From: Helicobacter mesocricetorum
Lineage (GTDB): Bacteria; Campylobacterota; Campylobacteria; Campylobacterales; Helicobacteraceae
Direction of reading: 5' to 3'
NCBI RefSeq assembly: GCF_900198605.1
Contig: NZ_FZPJ01000034.1
Span: 1 to 53,505, forward strand
Length of the DNA stretch: 53,505 bases
Made by a program: the position numbers and the translations under genes. Position 1 is the first letter of the stretch. Every line of letters starts with the position of its first letter. The notes under the pieces are model-generated. The model did not search any database, was not told where the DNA came from, and saw nothing but the letters and a program-made list of their open reading frames with translations. Of the stretch, positions 45,081 through 53,505 are shown in pieces.

Positions 45081-45398
45081 ATGGAAATTAAAAAATACGG
45101 TATAGATTTAGAAAAATCAGAATCAAAATTACAAAATGTCCCAAATCTATCGCCAAACCATAATCTCAATGCTCCAAATAAAACTTTTGGAAGTATGCTA
45201 AAAGAAGCGGTGGATGAAGTCAATACCCGCCAAAAAGTTAGCGAACAAGCTATGGCAGATATGGCAACAGGACAAATTAAAGATTTACACCAAGCTGCTG
45301 TTGCCATAGGAAAAGCTGAAAATAGTATGAAATTAATGCTAGAAGTAAGAAACAAAGCTATTAGTGCCTACAAAGAGCTTATTAAAACTCAAATGTAA
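45081..45398 (+). CDS. fliE: Flagellar MS ring-rod junction protein FliE
   Basis: Links the MS ring to the rod. The C-terminal two-thirds has the FliE pattern: FGSMLKEAVDEVNTRQKVSEQA, MATGQIKDLHQAAVAIGKAE, LMLEVRNKAISAYKELIKTQM. 105 aa. The stop TAATG shares its last base with the ftsI ATG, so ftsI is tied to the flagellar operon. Confidence 0.95.
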   Translation: MEIKKYGIDLEKSESKLQNVPNLSPNHNLNAPNKTFGSMLKEAVDEVNTRQKVSEQAMADMATGQIKDLHQAAVAIGKAENSMKLMLEVRNKAISAYKELIKTQM

Positions 45399-47161
45399 TG
45401 CACAATTCTGGTTCTAAAAAAACAGGAAAAATCCTACTTCTTTTTCTTACCATAGCAGGGGGATTTTGCATTTTTTTAGGCACTACTTTTTACCAATTTA
45501 TCACCGATAGAAAACTCCCTAACTTTCAAGCTAAAAAAATAGAAAGTGCTATTAGAGGCTCTATTTATAGTAACGATGGATTCCTCTTAGCCTCTAGTAA
45601 AAAAATCTATAAAGCAGTAGTAAATACTTATAATATTGACCCACAAAAAAAAGATTTATTCGTTAGTCTTTTTTCGATTTATAGTAAAATCCCACGCGAT
45701 GAGATTGAACTAAAGCTCCAAGAAAAGGGAAATGTTGTTCTCTCTTATGATATTGATTCTAAAAGTGCGAGCCATTTAAAACAACTCAATATCAAACTCA
45801 ACGCACTCAATGTATTCCGCTCCTATGAAGACAAAAATGGAAATATTTTTAAATATGGATTATCCATTGTTGAGAGCGGGGAATCAAGAGATTATCTCTA
45901 TAATGATGCAATGGAGCCAATTTTAGGCTATATTTATAAAGAAAATGATGAAAGAATAACCCGAGTAAGGGGTGTTAAAGGGATTGAAAGAAGCTTTAAT
46001 GAAGAATTAAAGCCCATTAGCAATCTATTAATGACTGGTATAAGAGATATTGGCTTTAATGTGATTTTAAACAAAGATTCCAATTTTCAAGACAGAATAG
46101 ATGGATATGATATTATCTCAAGCATTCCTTTAAAACTCCAAAAAAAGATTGAACGACTAACAGATAAAAACAAAATCGCATTAGGGGCAAAAGAAATCCT
46201 AGTAGGCATTATGGAGAGCAAAAGTGGAAAAATTATTGCTTTAGCTAGTAGTGCTAGATTTAACCCTAATGCTATTACCAAAAATGATTATCCTGCCTTA
46301 AATGCAAGTGCAGTTGAATACTCTTATGAGCCAGGTAGCATTATAAAGCCTATCATTTATTCTATTTTATTAGATAAAAATCTCATCTCCCCCACAGAAA
46401 ATATTTTTTTAGAAAATGGACGCTATAAATTACACAACTTCTACATCACTGATACACACAAACTCCAATCCTCTAGCGTAGAAGAAATTTTACTCTACTC
46501 AAGCAATATAGGAATGGCAAAAATCGCCCAACGTCTAGGACCTCAAGAATATTACGCAAGCTTACAGGCTTTTGGGTTTGGGACTCAAACAGGCATTGAC
46601 TTACCCTATGAAAAAAACGGGACCATTCCAGATATAGCAAGATTTCGAAGTGAAGTTTATAAAGCAACCGTTTCTTATGGTTATGGCTTAAGGACAACCT
46701 TTATGCAAATGTTAAAAGGCTATAACACTATTGTCAATCACGGAATAGCCTATGACCCTTATATCGTAGAATACCTACAAGATTCCCAGCAAGTTCGCTA
46801 CAAACTAAAACACCAAGAACCACTTAGAATCTTAAGCGACAAAACAGCCACAGAAGTTAAAAATACGCTTATTAAAACAGTAAAAGAAGGGACAGGCAGG
46901 AGCGCTCAAGTTAAAGGGCTAACCATAGGTGGTAAAACAGGGACTGCACACATAGCACAAGGGGGCAAATATATCCGCAAATACAATAGCTCTTTCTTTG
47001 GTTTTGTAAGTGATAGCAAAGGCAATGAATACACCATTGGAATTAGTGTATTTGAACCTAATGAGATAGAAGCCTATTTTGCTTCAACAACAGCTGTTCC
47101 GCTATTCAAAGAAGTAGTAGAATTACTAGTAAAAGAAAACTATCTCTATCCTAGCAAATAA
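45398..47161 (+). CDS. ftsI: Peptidoglycan D,D-transpeptidase FtsI (PBP3-type, division)
   Basis: Septal cross-linking enzyme. A single N-terminal membrane anchor (about 8-32, ILLLFLTIAGGFCIFLGTTF) and a pedestal domain. The transpeptidase domain has SXXK in YEPGSIIKPI (near residue 309), SXN in LYSSNIGMAK and KTGT in GGKTGTAH. 587 aa. It follows fliE with a one-base overlap, the same flgB-flgC-fliE-ftsI arrangement I recall for HP1559-HP1556. Confidence 0.93.
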   Translation: MHNSGSKKTGKILLLFLTIAGGFCIFLGTTFYQFITDRKLPNFQAKKIESAIRGSIYSNDGFLLASSKKIYKAVVNTYNIDPQKKDLFVSLFSIYSKIPRDEIELKLQEKGNVVLSYDIDSKSASHLKQLNIKLNALNVFRSYEDKNGNIFKYGLSIVESGESRDYLYNDAMEPILGYIYKENDERITRVRGVKGIERSFNEELKPISNLLMTGIRDIGFNVILNKDSNFQDRIDGYDIISSIPLKLQKKIERLTDKNKIALGAKEILVGIMESKSGKIIALASSARFNPNAITKNDYPALNASAVEYSYEPGSIIKPIIYSILLDKNLISPTENIFLENGRYKLHNFYITDTHKLQSSSVEEILLYSSNIGMAKIAQRLGPQEYYASLQAFGFGTQTGIDLPYEKNGTIPDIARFRSEVYKATVSYGYGLRTTFMQMLKGYNTIVNHGIAYDPYIVEYLQDSQQVRYKLKHQEPLRILSDKTATEVKNTLIKTVKEGTGRSAQVKGLTIGGKTGTAHIAQGGKYIRKYNSSFFGFVSDSKGNEYTIGISVFEPNEIEAYFASTTAVPLFKEVVELLVKENYLYPSK

Positions 47162-47169
47162 GTAAAGCC

Positions 47170-48483
47170 TTAGTGCTTTGCTTGGATATATTTTTCAACT
47201 TCTTTACAATCATCAAATTCCAAAATCTCATCACCAATGATTTGATAACTCTCATCACCCTTCCCTAAAATAAGCAATACTTCATCAAATTGCAGATTCT
47301 CTAAGGCTTTTTTGATAGCAACAGAACGATTTTCCTCTAAATAAATATTTCTTTGTTTTTGTAATTCTTCGGGGATTCCCGCTAAAATCTCCTCTAAAAT
47401 GTTTCGAGGGTTTTCACTTCTTGGATTATCACTTGTAAGATAAATTGTATGGGCATATCTTGCTGCACAAAGTCCCATTTTTGGACGCTTAAATCTATCC
47501 CTGTCTCCTCCAGCACCAAAGACAACAACGATTTTTCTATGCAAAAAAGATTCAAAAATTTTCTCCATTCCATCTTCTGTATGAGCAAAATCCACGATAA
47601 CAAGAGGATTCTCATTAACTACTTGCATACGCCCCTTAACTCCACCAAAATTTTCTAACTTAGTAACAATATCCTCTAAAGGTAAATCCTCTAAAATCTT
47701 AATAGCCCCAATAGCCGCTAGGGCATTATAAAGATTATGTTTTCCAAAAAATGTCGCCTCAAGTGTGGATTCTTCTTTACCATAGGCAATCTGTGCAATA
47801 ATTCCATTTCTAAGACTATACGCTTTCACGCTAAAAGTCGCATTAGATTCAATCCCATAAGTAAGTGTATTTTGCAAAGCATATTGAGCCTTGGGTTCAT
47901 CTTTATTGATAAGTTTCTTATCATTAGGATTCCTAAAAAAAGAATTTTTCGTAGCAATATAGTTTTCTAAAGTCTTATGATAGTCTAAATGATCGCTTGT
48001 AATATTTGTTAATATGCGTAAGGCAAATGTTAAGCCTTCTATTCTGTTTTGGACAATAGAATGAGAGCTAACCTCCATAACAAAATATCCACATCCTTCT
48101 AATCTAGCTTCATCAATAGCAGAATAAATCTCTAAAAGACTAGGGGTAGTTAAGCCTTTAGGACGTCTTTGTTTTTCATTAATAAAAAACCCTCTTGTCC
48201 CTAAAAGCCCTACTTTACAACCTAAATCTAATAAAATAGAATAAATCATTGCAGCTGTCGTTGTTTTACCATTAGTTCCAGTGATTCCAATGATTTTTAA
48301 ATTTAAATCTAAAAATTCTCCCAACTCCTGTGGGCTTAAGAAATCTTTAAAGCCATTTTCTTTGGCTTGTTGTAAATATTTCTTAGAACTTTGCGTAACT
48401 AAAAACGCACAATCCTTAGAATCTTCTCTTGAATCATCACTAATAAAACGAAAGGTTTTAGGATTCCTTAGTAAAAGCTTCAT
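47170..48483 (-). CDS. murE: UDP-MurNAc-tripeptide synthetase MurE
   Basis: Adds meso-diaminopimelate to UDP-MurNAc-L-Ala-D-Glu. ATP loop GITGTNGKTTTAAM, substrate region VMEVSSHSIVQNRIEGL, NITSDHLDYH, and the DNPRSENP motif that selects meso-DAP. 437 aa, slightly short because the N-terminal UDP-binding domain is reduced, as in other Campylobacterota. Overlaps the upstream hypothetical gene by four bases and converges on ftsI. Confidence 0.94.
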   Translation of the reverse strand: MKLLLRNPKTFRFISDDSREDSKDCAFLVTQSSKKYLQQAKENGFKDFLSPQELGEFLDLNLKIIGITGTNGKTTTAAMIYSILLDLGCKVGLLGTRGFFINEKQRRPKGLTTPSLLEIYSAIDEARLEGCGYFVMEVSSHSIVQNRIEGLTFALRILTNITSDHLDYHKTLENYIATKNSFFRNPNDKKLINKDEPKAQYALQNTLTYGIESNATFSVKAYSLRNGIIAQIAYGKEESTLEATFFGKHNLYNALAAIGAIKILEDLPLEDIVTKLENFGGVKGRMQVVNENPLVIVDFAHTEDGMEKIFESFLHRKIVVVFGAGGDRDRFKRPKMGLCAARYAHTIYLTSDNPRSENPRNILEEILAGIPEELQKQRNIYLEENRSVAIKKALENLQFDEVLLILGKGDESYQIIGDEILEFDDCKEVEKYIQAKH

Positions 48484-49094
48484 TGATGTTTTCTATTTTG
48501 TAAAATTTCTTTATAAAAATTTAAAAAATCTCTATCAAAAAACAAAAAATTTCCGGAATTTTCAAAATAATTCATAGCAATATCTTCAAAACCAAATTTC
48601 ACAAGATTTTTAACAAAATATAAAAAATCATTTTTGTTTGTAAAAATGATTTTAGAGCTAAACATTAAATCCTCAAAAGCCTCTTTAAAGCCAATATCTT
48701 TTTCTAATGCTTCAAAATCTTTGTATAAAATTCCATCATTTTTATCAATATCAATATCTTGGATACTTTGGATAACCATACTTAACTCACAAAGATTCTT
48801 ATCAAAATTCCCAATCATTTCTATAATATTCTCTTCAGTTTGCCAATTATTCTTTGTTTTTGTTACTTGATAATATTCAAATAAAGCTCTTGCTTCCTCT
48901 TCATGTTCTAATGCCATATCTGCAAGCATAGAAAACATTTCAACCGTTTTAATCTCCTTAAGCTTAGATGGTTTTTTCTTAGAATCTAACTCCGCTATGA
49001 TTTTTGCATATAAGTAAGAACAATGCTTCAAAACCTCTAAATAATGTCGCTTAATGAAGTGCTCTTTGATTTTATTTTTCCAATAGTAAGCCAT
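48480..49094 (-). CDS. Conserved-context hypothetical protein (HP1493-like position)
   Basis: Not recognised by motif. 204 aa, soluble, highly helical and charged; starts MAYYWKNKIKEHFIKRHY. No signal peptide or membrane helix. It lies between the NifU-like gene and murE (four-base overlap), the same position as a hypothetical gene I recall in H. pylori, so the position seems conserved though the role is unknown. Confidence 0.8.
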   Translation of the reverse strand: MAYYWKNKIKEHFIKRHYLEVLKHCSYLYAKIIAELDSKKKPSKLKEIKTVEMFSMLADMALEHEEEARALFEYYQVTKTKNNWQTEENIIEMIGNFDKNLCELSMVIQSIQDIDIDKNDGILYKDFEALEKDIGFKEAFEDLMFSSKIIFTNKNDFLYFVKNLVKFGFEDIAMNYFENSGNFLFFDRDFLNFYKEILQNRKHQ

Positions 49095-49104
49095 TGTCTT
49101 TACT

Positions 49105-49350
49105 TTAAGCGATATTAATAAGTTCTATCTCTGGGTGAATCTCATCTTTTAAAGCTCGTTCGATACCAAATTTCAAAGTCTTAGAGCTACTAGCACAGCC
49201 TTTACAGGCTCCCTCTAAACGGACATACACTTTACCCTCTTGAATCCTTAATAAAGTTACATTTCCGCCATCAGCTACCAACATTGGACGAACTTTATCA
49301 ATTACAATTTCCACAGGTTTTACTAACTCTTCATCACTAAAGGGCATCAT
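49105..49350 (-). CDS. NifU C-terminal-domain iron-sulfur scaffold protein
   Basis: Nfu-type carrier that holds a [4Fe-4S] cluster between two subunits. LVADGGNVTLLRIQEGKVYVRLEGACKGCASSS contains the CXXC (ACKGC). The start is set at the ATG-ATG pair at 49350: AAGGAG lies eight bases upstream of it. The longer frame from TTG 49383 would read through that ribosome site and adds unrelated residues. Length then 81 aa. First gene before the hypothetical gene and murE. Confidence 0.9.
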   Translation of the reverse strand: MMPFSDEELVKPVEIVIDKVRPMLVADGGNVTLLRIQEGKVYVRLEGACKGCASSSKTLKFGIERALKDEIHPEIELINIA

Positions 49351-49573
49351 TGCAATTCTCCTTAATAATATAACTTTTGACAAATATTAATATAATTTTT
49401 AGGTTATTAATGAGTTTGCAGGTTTCATAACAAACCCAAGCGATAATACTTTTTTATCCTTTAAGTTTCTTTAAAAGTTGCATTTTTATCGATTCCATAA
49501 CTACATCAATAGGGATTTTACATTTTTTGCATTCTATGTTTAAGTATTTAATAAAATTTAATTGATTTTATTT

Positions 49574-49579
49574 TATAAT
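49574..49579 (+). promoter_or_regulatory. Probable -10 box of the frdCAB operon
   Basis: A perfect TATAAT within TTTTATAATGC, preceded by T-rich sequence as usual in Campylobacterota promoters, 68 bases before the frdC ATG at 49648. Nothing else clear in the gap 49384-49647. Confidence 0.55.
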
Positions 49580-49647
49580 GCAGGTTTTATAGTCTCAAGC
49601 TAAATGTCGTGCAAAAGCACTCAAATATTCCACTTCGGGAGGATTTT

Positions 49648-50421
49648 ATGCAAAATGATGAAGGAATTATCCAAGGTTATTTAAAAATAACTTCAGAGCG
49701 CAAGAAAAGTAAGCTTCCTGCGCGTTTAGATTTTTGGCAAAGTGCCACAGGTTTATTTCTAGCACTTTTTATGATAGCACATATGTTTTTTGTCTCTAGT
49801 ATTTTACTAGGCGAAGAGATTATGTATAAAGTAACAAAATTTTTTGAAGGCAGTGTATTCTTAGAAAAAGAGCAACCATTCCTAGTTAGTATTGTTGCAA
49901 TAATTGTAATCACAGCCTTTGTTATCCATGCTTTTTTAGCATTAAGAAAGTTTCCTATTAATTTTCAGCAATTCAGTGTTTTTAAAATACATAAAACCCT
50001 AATGCAACACGGCGATACCTCATTATGGTGGATTCAAGCCTGTAGCGGATTTGCATTATTCTTTTTAGCAAGCGTGCATCTCTTTGTAATGCTAACCGCT
50101 CCAGATACGATTGGACCTAACGCCTCTGCTTACCGCTTCGTGCATCAACATTTTTGGATTTTATATATCTTTTTACTTTTTGCTGTGGAATTACACGCCT
50201 CTATTGGTTTATACCGCCTCTGTGTAAAATGGGGTTGGTTTGAAAACTTAGGTTTAAACACTTTAAGAAACATCAAAAAAGGTATGAGCGTTTTCTTTAT
50301 CGCTCTTGGCTTATTAACCTTTGGAGCCTATGTAAAAATAGGTCTAAACCAAAATGTATCACCCGATACAAGTATTGAGGATATGAGAACCTTAGATCAT
50401 ACCCTCTATGGCAAAAAATGA
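49648..50421 (+). CDS. frdC: Fumarate reductase cytochrome b subunit FrdC
   Basis: Dihaem membrane anchor that oxidises menaquinol and passes electrons to FrdB/FrdA. Five membrane helices, with haem-ligand histidines in [36 protein letters not shown] and [13 protein letters not shown]. The start at 49648 ([13 protein letters not shown]) is preferred over an upstream GTG because GGGAGGA lies just before it and the length (257 aa) then fits Wolinella FrdC (about 256). Overlaps nothing; frdA begins ten bases on. Confidence 0.93.
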   Translation: MQNDEGIIQGYLKITSERKKSKLPARLDFWQSATGLFLALFMIAHMFFVSSILLGEEIMYKVTKFFEGSVFLEKEQPFLVSIVAIIVITAFVIHAFLALRKFPINFQQFSVFKIHKTLMQHGDTSLWWIQACSGFALFFLASVHLFVMLTAPDTIGPNASAYRFVHQHFWILYIFLLFAVELHASIGLYRLCVKWGWFENLGLNTLRNIKKGMSVFFIALGLLTFGAYVKIGLNQNVSPDTSIEDMRTLDHTLYGKK

Positions 50422-50431
50422 GGAGTTATCA

Positions 50432-52405
50432 ATGAAAATTATATATTGCGATTCACTAGTAATTGGTGGAGGGTTAGCAGGACTTAGAGCAGCTGTGGCT
50501 TGTCAATCAAAAGGCTTAAACACTATCGTTTTAAGCTTAATTCCTGTCAAGAGAAGCCATTCTGCAGCCGCACAAGGTGGTATGCAAGCAAGCCTTGGTA
50601 ATTCTAAAATGAGTGATGGGGATAATGAAGACTTGCACTTTGCAGATACCGTAAAAGGGAGTGATTGGGGTTGCGACCAAAAGGTAGCAAGAATGTTTGT
50701 TACAACCGCCCCTAAAGCTATCCGACAATTAGCCGCTTGGGGTGTGCCTTGGACAAGGATTAAAAAGGGAGATAGAACAGCCATTATTAATGCGCAAAAA
50801 ACAACTATCACCGAAGAAGATTTTCGCCACGGCTTAATCCATTCCAGAGACTTTGGCGGGACAAAAAAATGGAGAACTTGCTACACAGCAGATGCCACAG
50901 GACACACTATGCTATTTGCCGTAGCCAACGAAGCCTTAAAGCATAATGTTACCATCCACGATAGAAAAGAAGCCATTGCCCTTATCCACAAAGACAAACG
51001 ATGCTATGGAGCGATTGTAAGGGATTTAATCACAGGAGAATTAATCGGCTATGTCGCCAAAGGCACATTAATCGCCACAGGTGGATATGGCAGAATCTAC
51101 AAAGACACAACTAATGCGGTAATTTGCGAGGGGATAGGAAGTGCCATTGCCCTAGAAACAGGTGTAGCAAAATTAGGCAATATGGAAGCGGTGCAATTCC
51201 ACCCCACCGCACTTTTCCCTAGCGGAATCTTACTAACTGAAGGTTGTCGCGGAGATGGTGGGATATTAAGAGATGTGGATGGATACCGCTTTATGCCCGA
51301 TTATGAGCCTGAAAAAAAGGAACTTGCAAGTCGTGATGTCGTTGCGCGTCGAATGATTCAAAGAATACGAGAAGGCAAAGGAGTAAAATCTCCTTATGGA
51401 GAGCATTTATGGCTTGACATCTCTATCTTAGGCAGACAACATATCGAAACCAATTTAAGAGATGTGCAAGAAATTTGCGAATGCTTTGCAGGAATCGACC
51501 CTGCTGAAAAATGGGCTCCCGTTAAGCCTATGCAACACTACTCAATGGGTGGTATCCGCACAAACTACAAAGGAGAGACTGCACTAGAAGGGCTTTTCTC
51601 TGCAGGAGAAGCTGCTTGTTGGGATTTACACGGATTTAACAGATTAGGTGGAAATTCTGTGAGCGAAGCGGTGGTTTCTGGGATGATTATCGGAGACTAT
51701 TTCGCAGAGAGTTGCCAAAGCACTTACGCAACCATCGAGACAAAACTTGTAGAAGAATGTATCCAAAAGCAACAAACCTATCTTAATAGCATTTTAGCTA
51801 GTGAGGGCAAAGAAAATGTTTTTGAGATCAAAAATAGAATGAAAGAGATTATGGGAGATAAAGTCGGCATATTCCGTGATGGGACTCACCTTAAAGAAGC
51901 CGTTGATGAACTTGAACAACTCTACATTCGTTGCAAAAATATCTCCATTAGCACAAAGCGATTAGAGGCTAATCCGGAGCTAGAAGAAGCTTACCGCGTC
52001 CCAAAAATGCTTAAAATCGCTCTATGTGTCGCCAAAGGAGCTTTAGATAGAACAGAATCAAGAGGAGCGCATAGCCGTGAAGACTATCCAAAACGTGATG
52101 ATGTTAATTGGCTAAAAAGAACTTTGGCTTCTTGGGAAGACCCCAATCAAACCTTACCAACACTTACCTATGAATCCTTAGATATTGCAACAATGGAAAT
52201 TGCTCCGGGATTCCGTGGATATGGTGCTAAAGGAATGATTATCGAAAACCCAGAAAGCCTAAGAAGACAAGAGGAAATTGATAGAATACGTTCTGATATG
52301 GAAGCACAAGGCAAAGATAGATACGATATTCAAGAAGCATTAATGCCCTTTGATTTACAAGCATATTATAAAACCCGCAATGAAAGAATAGGAGACAAAC
52401 AATGA
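50432..52405 (+). CDS. frdA: Fumarate reductase flavoprotein subunit FrdA
   Basis: Catalytic subunit reducing fumarate to succinate. Start at [14 protein letters not shown] (50432): GGAG lies eight bases before, and this places the covalent FAD histidine of [11 protein letters not shown] at His43, as in Wolinella FrdA. FAD loop [12 protein letters not shown]; active-site region [29 protein letters not shown] and the Arg-rich [13 protein letters not shown]. 657 aa. An earlier in-frame start at 50408 overlaps frdC and is less likely. Ends with a four-base overlap into frdB. Confidence 0.96.
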   Translation: MKIIYCDSLVIGGGLAGLRAAVACQSKGLNTIVLSLIPVKRSHSAAAQGGMQASLGNSKMSDGDNEDLHFADTVKGSDWGCDQKVARMFVTTAPKAIRQLAAWGVPWTRIKKGDRTAIINAQKTTITEEDFRHGLIHSRDFGGTKKWRTCYTADATGHTMLFAVANEALKHNVTIHDRKEAIALIHKDKRCYGAIVRDLITGELIGYVAKGTLIATGGYGRIYKDTTNAVICEGIGSAIALETGVAKLGNMEAVQFHPTALFPSGILLTEGCRGDGGILRDVDGYRFMPDYEPEKKELASRDVVARRMIQRIREGKGVKSPYGEHLWLDISILGRQHIETNLRDVQEICECFAGIDPAEKWAPVKPMQHYSMGGIRTNYKGETALEGLFSAGEAACWDLHGFNRLGGNSVSEAVVSGMIIGDYFAESCQSTYATIETKLVEECIQKQQTYLNSILASEGKENVFEIKNRMKEIMGDKVGIFRDGTHLKEAVDELEQLYIRCKNISISTKRLEANPELEEAYRVPKMLKIALCVAKGALDRTESRGAHSREDYPKRDDVNWLKRTLASWEDPNQTLPTLTYESLDIATMEIAPGFRGYGAKGMIIENPESLRRQEEIDRIRSDMEAQGKDRYDIQEALMPFDLQAYYKTRNERIGDKQ

Positions 52406-53148
52406 GTGGAGCAACCGAAAATAGCGGTAGAACGCTAACAATTAAAGTATTAAAGTTTAACCCCAATAGTGCGGTTTCAAAACCACATTTTGTAGAGTAT
52501 AAACTCCAAGAAGCGCATTCAATGACTGTATTTATCGTATTAAATATGATTAGAGAGCAATATGACCCCGATTTAAGCTTTGACTTTGTATGCCGAGCTG
52601 GAATCTGCGGAAGCTGTGGAATGATGATTAATGGGCGTCCAAGACTTGCTTGTAGAACCTTAACAAAAGACTTTCCAGATGGTATTATTACGCTTATGCC
52701 TCTACCAGCCTTTAAGCTTATTAAAGACTTATCCGTTGATACAGGAAATTGGTTTAATGGAATGAGTAAGAGAGTAGAAAGCTGGATTCACGCTCAAGAA
52801 AAAAGCGAAGAGCATATGAGTAAGCTTGAAGAAAGAGTAGAACCAGAAGTAGCCCAAGAAGTTTTTGAGCTTGATAGATGTATCGAATGTGGTTGTTGCA
52901 TTGCAGCTTGCGGGACAAAACTTATGCGAGAAGACTTTGTAGGAGCAGCCGGGCTTAATCGTATTGTTAGGTTTATGATTGACCCACACGATGAAAGAAA
53001 CAATGAAGACTATTACGAACTAATAGGAGATGATGACGGGGTTTTTGGTTGTATGAGCTTACTTGCGTGCCACGATGTTTGCCCAAAAGACCTCCCGCTT
53101 CAAAGCAAGATTGCTTATTTGCGTCGTAAAATGGTAGCTATCAAATAA
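52402..53148 (+). CDS. frdB: Fumarate reductase iron-sulfur subunit FrdB
   Basis: Electron-transfer subunit with three clusters: the [2Fe-2S] ligands in [21 protein letters not shown]; the [4Fe-4S] and [3Fe-4S] ligands in [11 protein letters not shown] and [11 protein letters not shown]. 248 aa, slightly longer than the Wolinella protein at the N terminus. Its ATG overlaps the frdA stop by four bases. tRNA-Ser follows 22 bases after its stop. Confidence 0.96.
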   Translation: MSGATENSGRTLTIKVLKFNPNSAVSKPHFVEYKLQEAHSMTVFIVLNMIREQYDPDLSFDFVCRAGICGSCGMMINGRPRLACRTLTKDFPDGIITLMPLPAFKLIKDLSVDTGNWFNGMSKRVESWIHAQEKSEEHMSKLEERVEPEVAQEVFELDRCIECGCCIAACGTKLMREDFVGAAGLNRIVRFMIDPHDERNNEDYYELIGDDDGVFGCMSLLACHDVCPKDLPLQSKIAYLRRKMVAIK

Positions 53149-53170
53149 CCTTTCCCCTTAATGGGGATAT

Positions 53171-53258
53171 AGAGAGGTGTCCGAGTGGTTGAAGGAGCAC
53201 GCCTGGAACGCGTGTAAAGTGCAAGCTTTCGAGGGTTCGAATCCCTTCCTCTCTGCCA
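53171..53258 (+). tRNA. tRNA-Ser (anticodon GGA)
   Basis: Class II tRNA with long variable arm, 88 nt including CCA. Acceptor AGAGAGG/CCTCTCT with G discriminator as required for serine, anticodon arm CACGC-CTGGAAC-GCGTG with anticodon GGA, extended variable arm TAAAGTGCAAGCTTTCGA, T loop GGTTCGAATCC. Downstream of frdB in the same direction. Confidence 0.95.
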
Positions 53259-53341
53259 TAGATATTTAAAATCTCCCTAAAAACATTCTTACTACAACAT
53301 TCTTCCAAATAAAATTAAATACAGATTAATCATATTTTAGC

Positions 53342-53347
53342 TATACT
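53342..53347 (+). promoter_or_regulatory. Probable -10 box of the terminal gene
   Basis: TATACT within TTTTAGCTATACTCC, 27 bases before the ATG at 53375. The region 53259-53374 holds nothing else clear. Confidence 0.4.
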
Positions 53348-53374
53348 CCAAAAAAAATAAAAATGAGGTGAATT

Positions 53375-53505
53375 ATGACAAAAAACTCTATCAAGCAACC
53401 AACTAACAATATAATAAATATTAGGGGGGGGGGGGCAATAATGCCTTCTCTTGTAGCTACTCCACCAAGCCTATCTTCTGTAAAAATTGATTCTAATCTT
53501 TTAGA
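53375..53505 (+). CDS. 5' end of an unidentified gene with an early G12 tract (partial)
   Basis: Opens MTKNSIKQPTNNIINIRGGG and then AIMPSLVATPPSLSSVKIDSN, still open at the window end. TGAGGTG ribosome site precedes the ATG by four bases. The codons straight after position 16 are the G12 tract (Arg-Gly-Gly-Gly-Ala). With twelve G the frame stays open, so the gene may be ON here, but the downstream sequence is needed to decide. Product not recognised; a short N-terminal lead followed by a homopolymer is common for phase-variable surface or modification proteins. Confidence 0.6.
   Translation, partial: MTKNSIKQPTNNIINIRGGGAIMPSLVATPPSLSSVKIDSNLL
53424..53435 (+). repeat. Homopolymer G12 tract, contingency locus
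   Basis: Twelve consecutive G within the 5' coding end of the terminal gene, about 17 codons from its start. The longest homopolymer in the window, and with the G10 tract at 3967-3976 the second candidate slipped-strand switch. Confidence 0.85.

Noticed and set aside
49351-49383. Longer start (TTG) for the NifU-like gene
   Set aside because: It reads through the ribosome site AAGGAG, which sits correctly before the ATG-ATG at 49350.
49609-49647. Upstream GTG start for frdC
   Set aside because: GGGAGGA directly precedes ATG 49648, and the shorter length matches Wolinella FrdC.
50408-50431. Upstream start for frdA overlapping frdC
   Set aside because: Start 50432 has a ribosome site and puts the FAD histidine at residue 43, as in Wolinella.
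53153-53167. Hairpin TCCCC-TTAAT-GGGGA after frdB as a terminator
   Set aside because: Five pairs only and no T run after it; frdB and tRNA-Ser may be co-transcribed.
1-53505. CRISPR array, insertion sequence, prophage or rRNA
   Set aside because: No regularly spaced repeats, transposase, integrase or rRNA sequence seen anywhere on either strand.

Overview
The window comes from an AT-rich Campylobacterota genome, most probably an enterohepatic-type Helicobacter or a close relative of Wolinella. Evidence: a menaquinone-linked fumarate reductase in frdC-frdA-frdB order, with FAD-ligating His43 as in Wolinella FrdA; a FlaB-type flagellin behind a sigma54 promoter; a Maf flagellin glycosyltransferase; a second, tRNA-Gln-type GltX; the aminofutalosine (MqnX) route; Csd6; and several gene blocks in the order I remember from H. 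pylori (rplI-hslV-hslU-era-csd6, gltX2-yggT-slt, comF-tmk-coaD, murE-hyp-nifU, flgB-flgC-fliE-ftsI). The species cannot be fixed from the sequence alone.

Layout. (1) 37-7345, minus strand: a tight cassette of a GT-B glycosyltransferase-like protein, a radical SAM/SPASM-like protein, a transglutaminase-like protein broken at a G10 tract (phase OFF), a DegT/StrS aminotransferase and an AsnB-type amidotransferase. It diverges from (2) 7514-11057, plus strand: flagellin flaB and maf. (3) 11073-13907, minus: Ppx/GppA phosphatase and a two-component system. (4) 14121-17359, plus: gltX2, yggT, slt. (5) 17356-24702, minus: eight close-packed housekeeping genes (a degenerate dihydroorotase, mscS, mqnX, phosphohexomutase, pyrC, coaD, tmk, comF). 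(6) 24703-25596: a gene-poor decayed stretch, tRNA-Arg(CCU) and hup. (7) 25765-30386, plus: gap-pgi and pta-ackA, closed by a strong terminator, then a transporter remnant. (8) 30838-35865, minus: ttcA and an MFS transporter separated by a restriction-methyltransferase gene with a frameshift and an orphan 128-aa ORF. (9) 35925-40753: rdgB (plus), then csd6-era-hslU-hslV-rplI (minus). (10) 40918-43996, minus: a nitrilase-family amidase, a PgdA/HP0310-type metal-dependent deacetylase/imidase, a small CxxC protein and a COG0523 GTPase. (11) 44126-47161, plus: flgB, flgC, fliE behind a sigma54 promoter, then ftsI. (12) 47170-49350, minus: nifU-like, a hypothetical gene, murE. (13) 49648-53258, plus: frdCAB and tRNA-Ser(GGA). 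(14) from 53375, plus: the start of an unidentified gene with a G12 tract after codon 16.

The genes mostly serve energy metabolism (fumarate respiration, acetate overflow, lower glycolysis), cell-wall synthesis and trimming (MurE, FtsI, Slt, Csd6), flagellar rod and filament assembly, and tRNA maturation. The least ordinary part is the flagellin-linked cassette at 37-7345. Its enzymes could together build and modify an unusual glycan or amide group, and one of them is under slipped-strand control. The second contingency tract at 53424-53435, the frameshifted restriction-methyltransferase and the imidase/amidase/COG0523 cluster are the other places worth attention.
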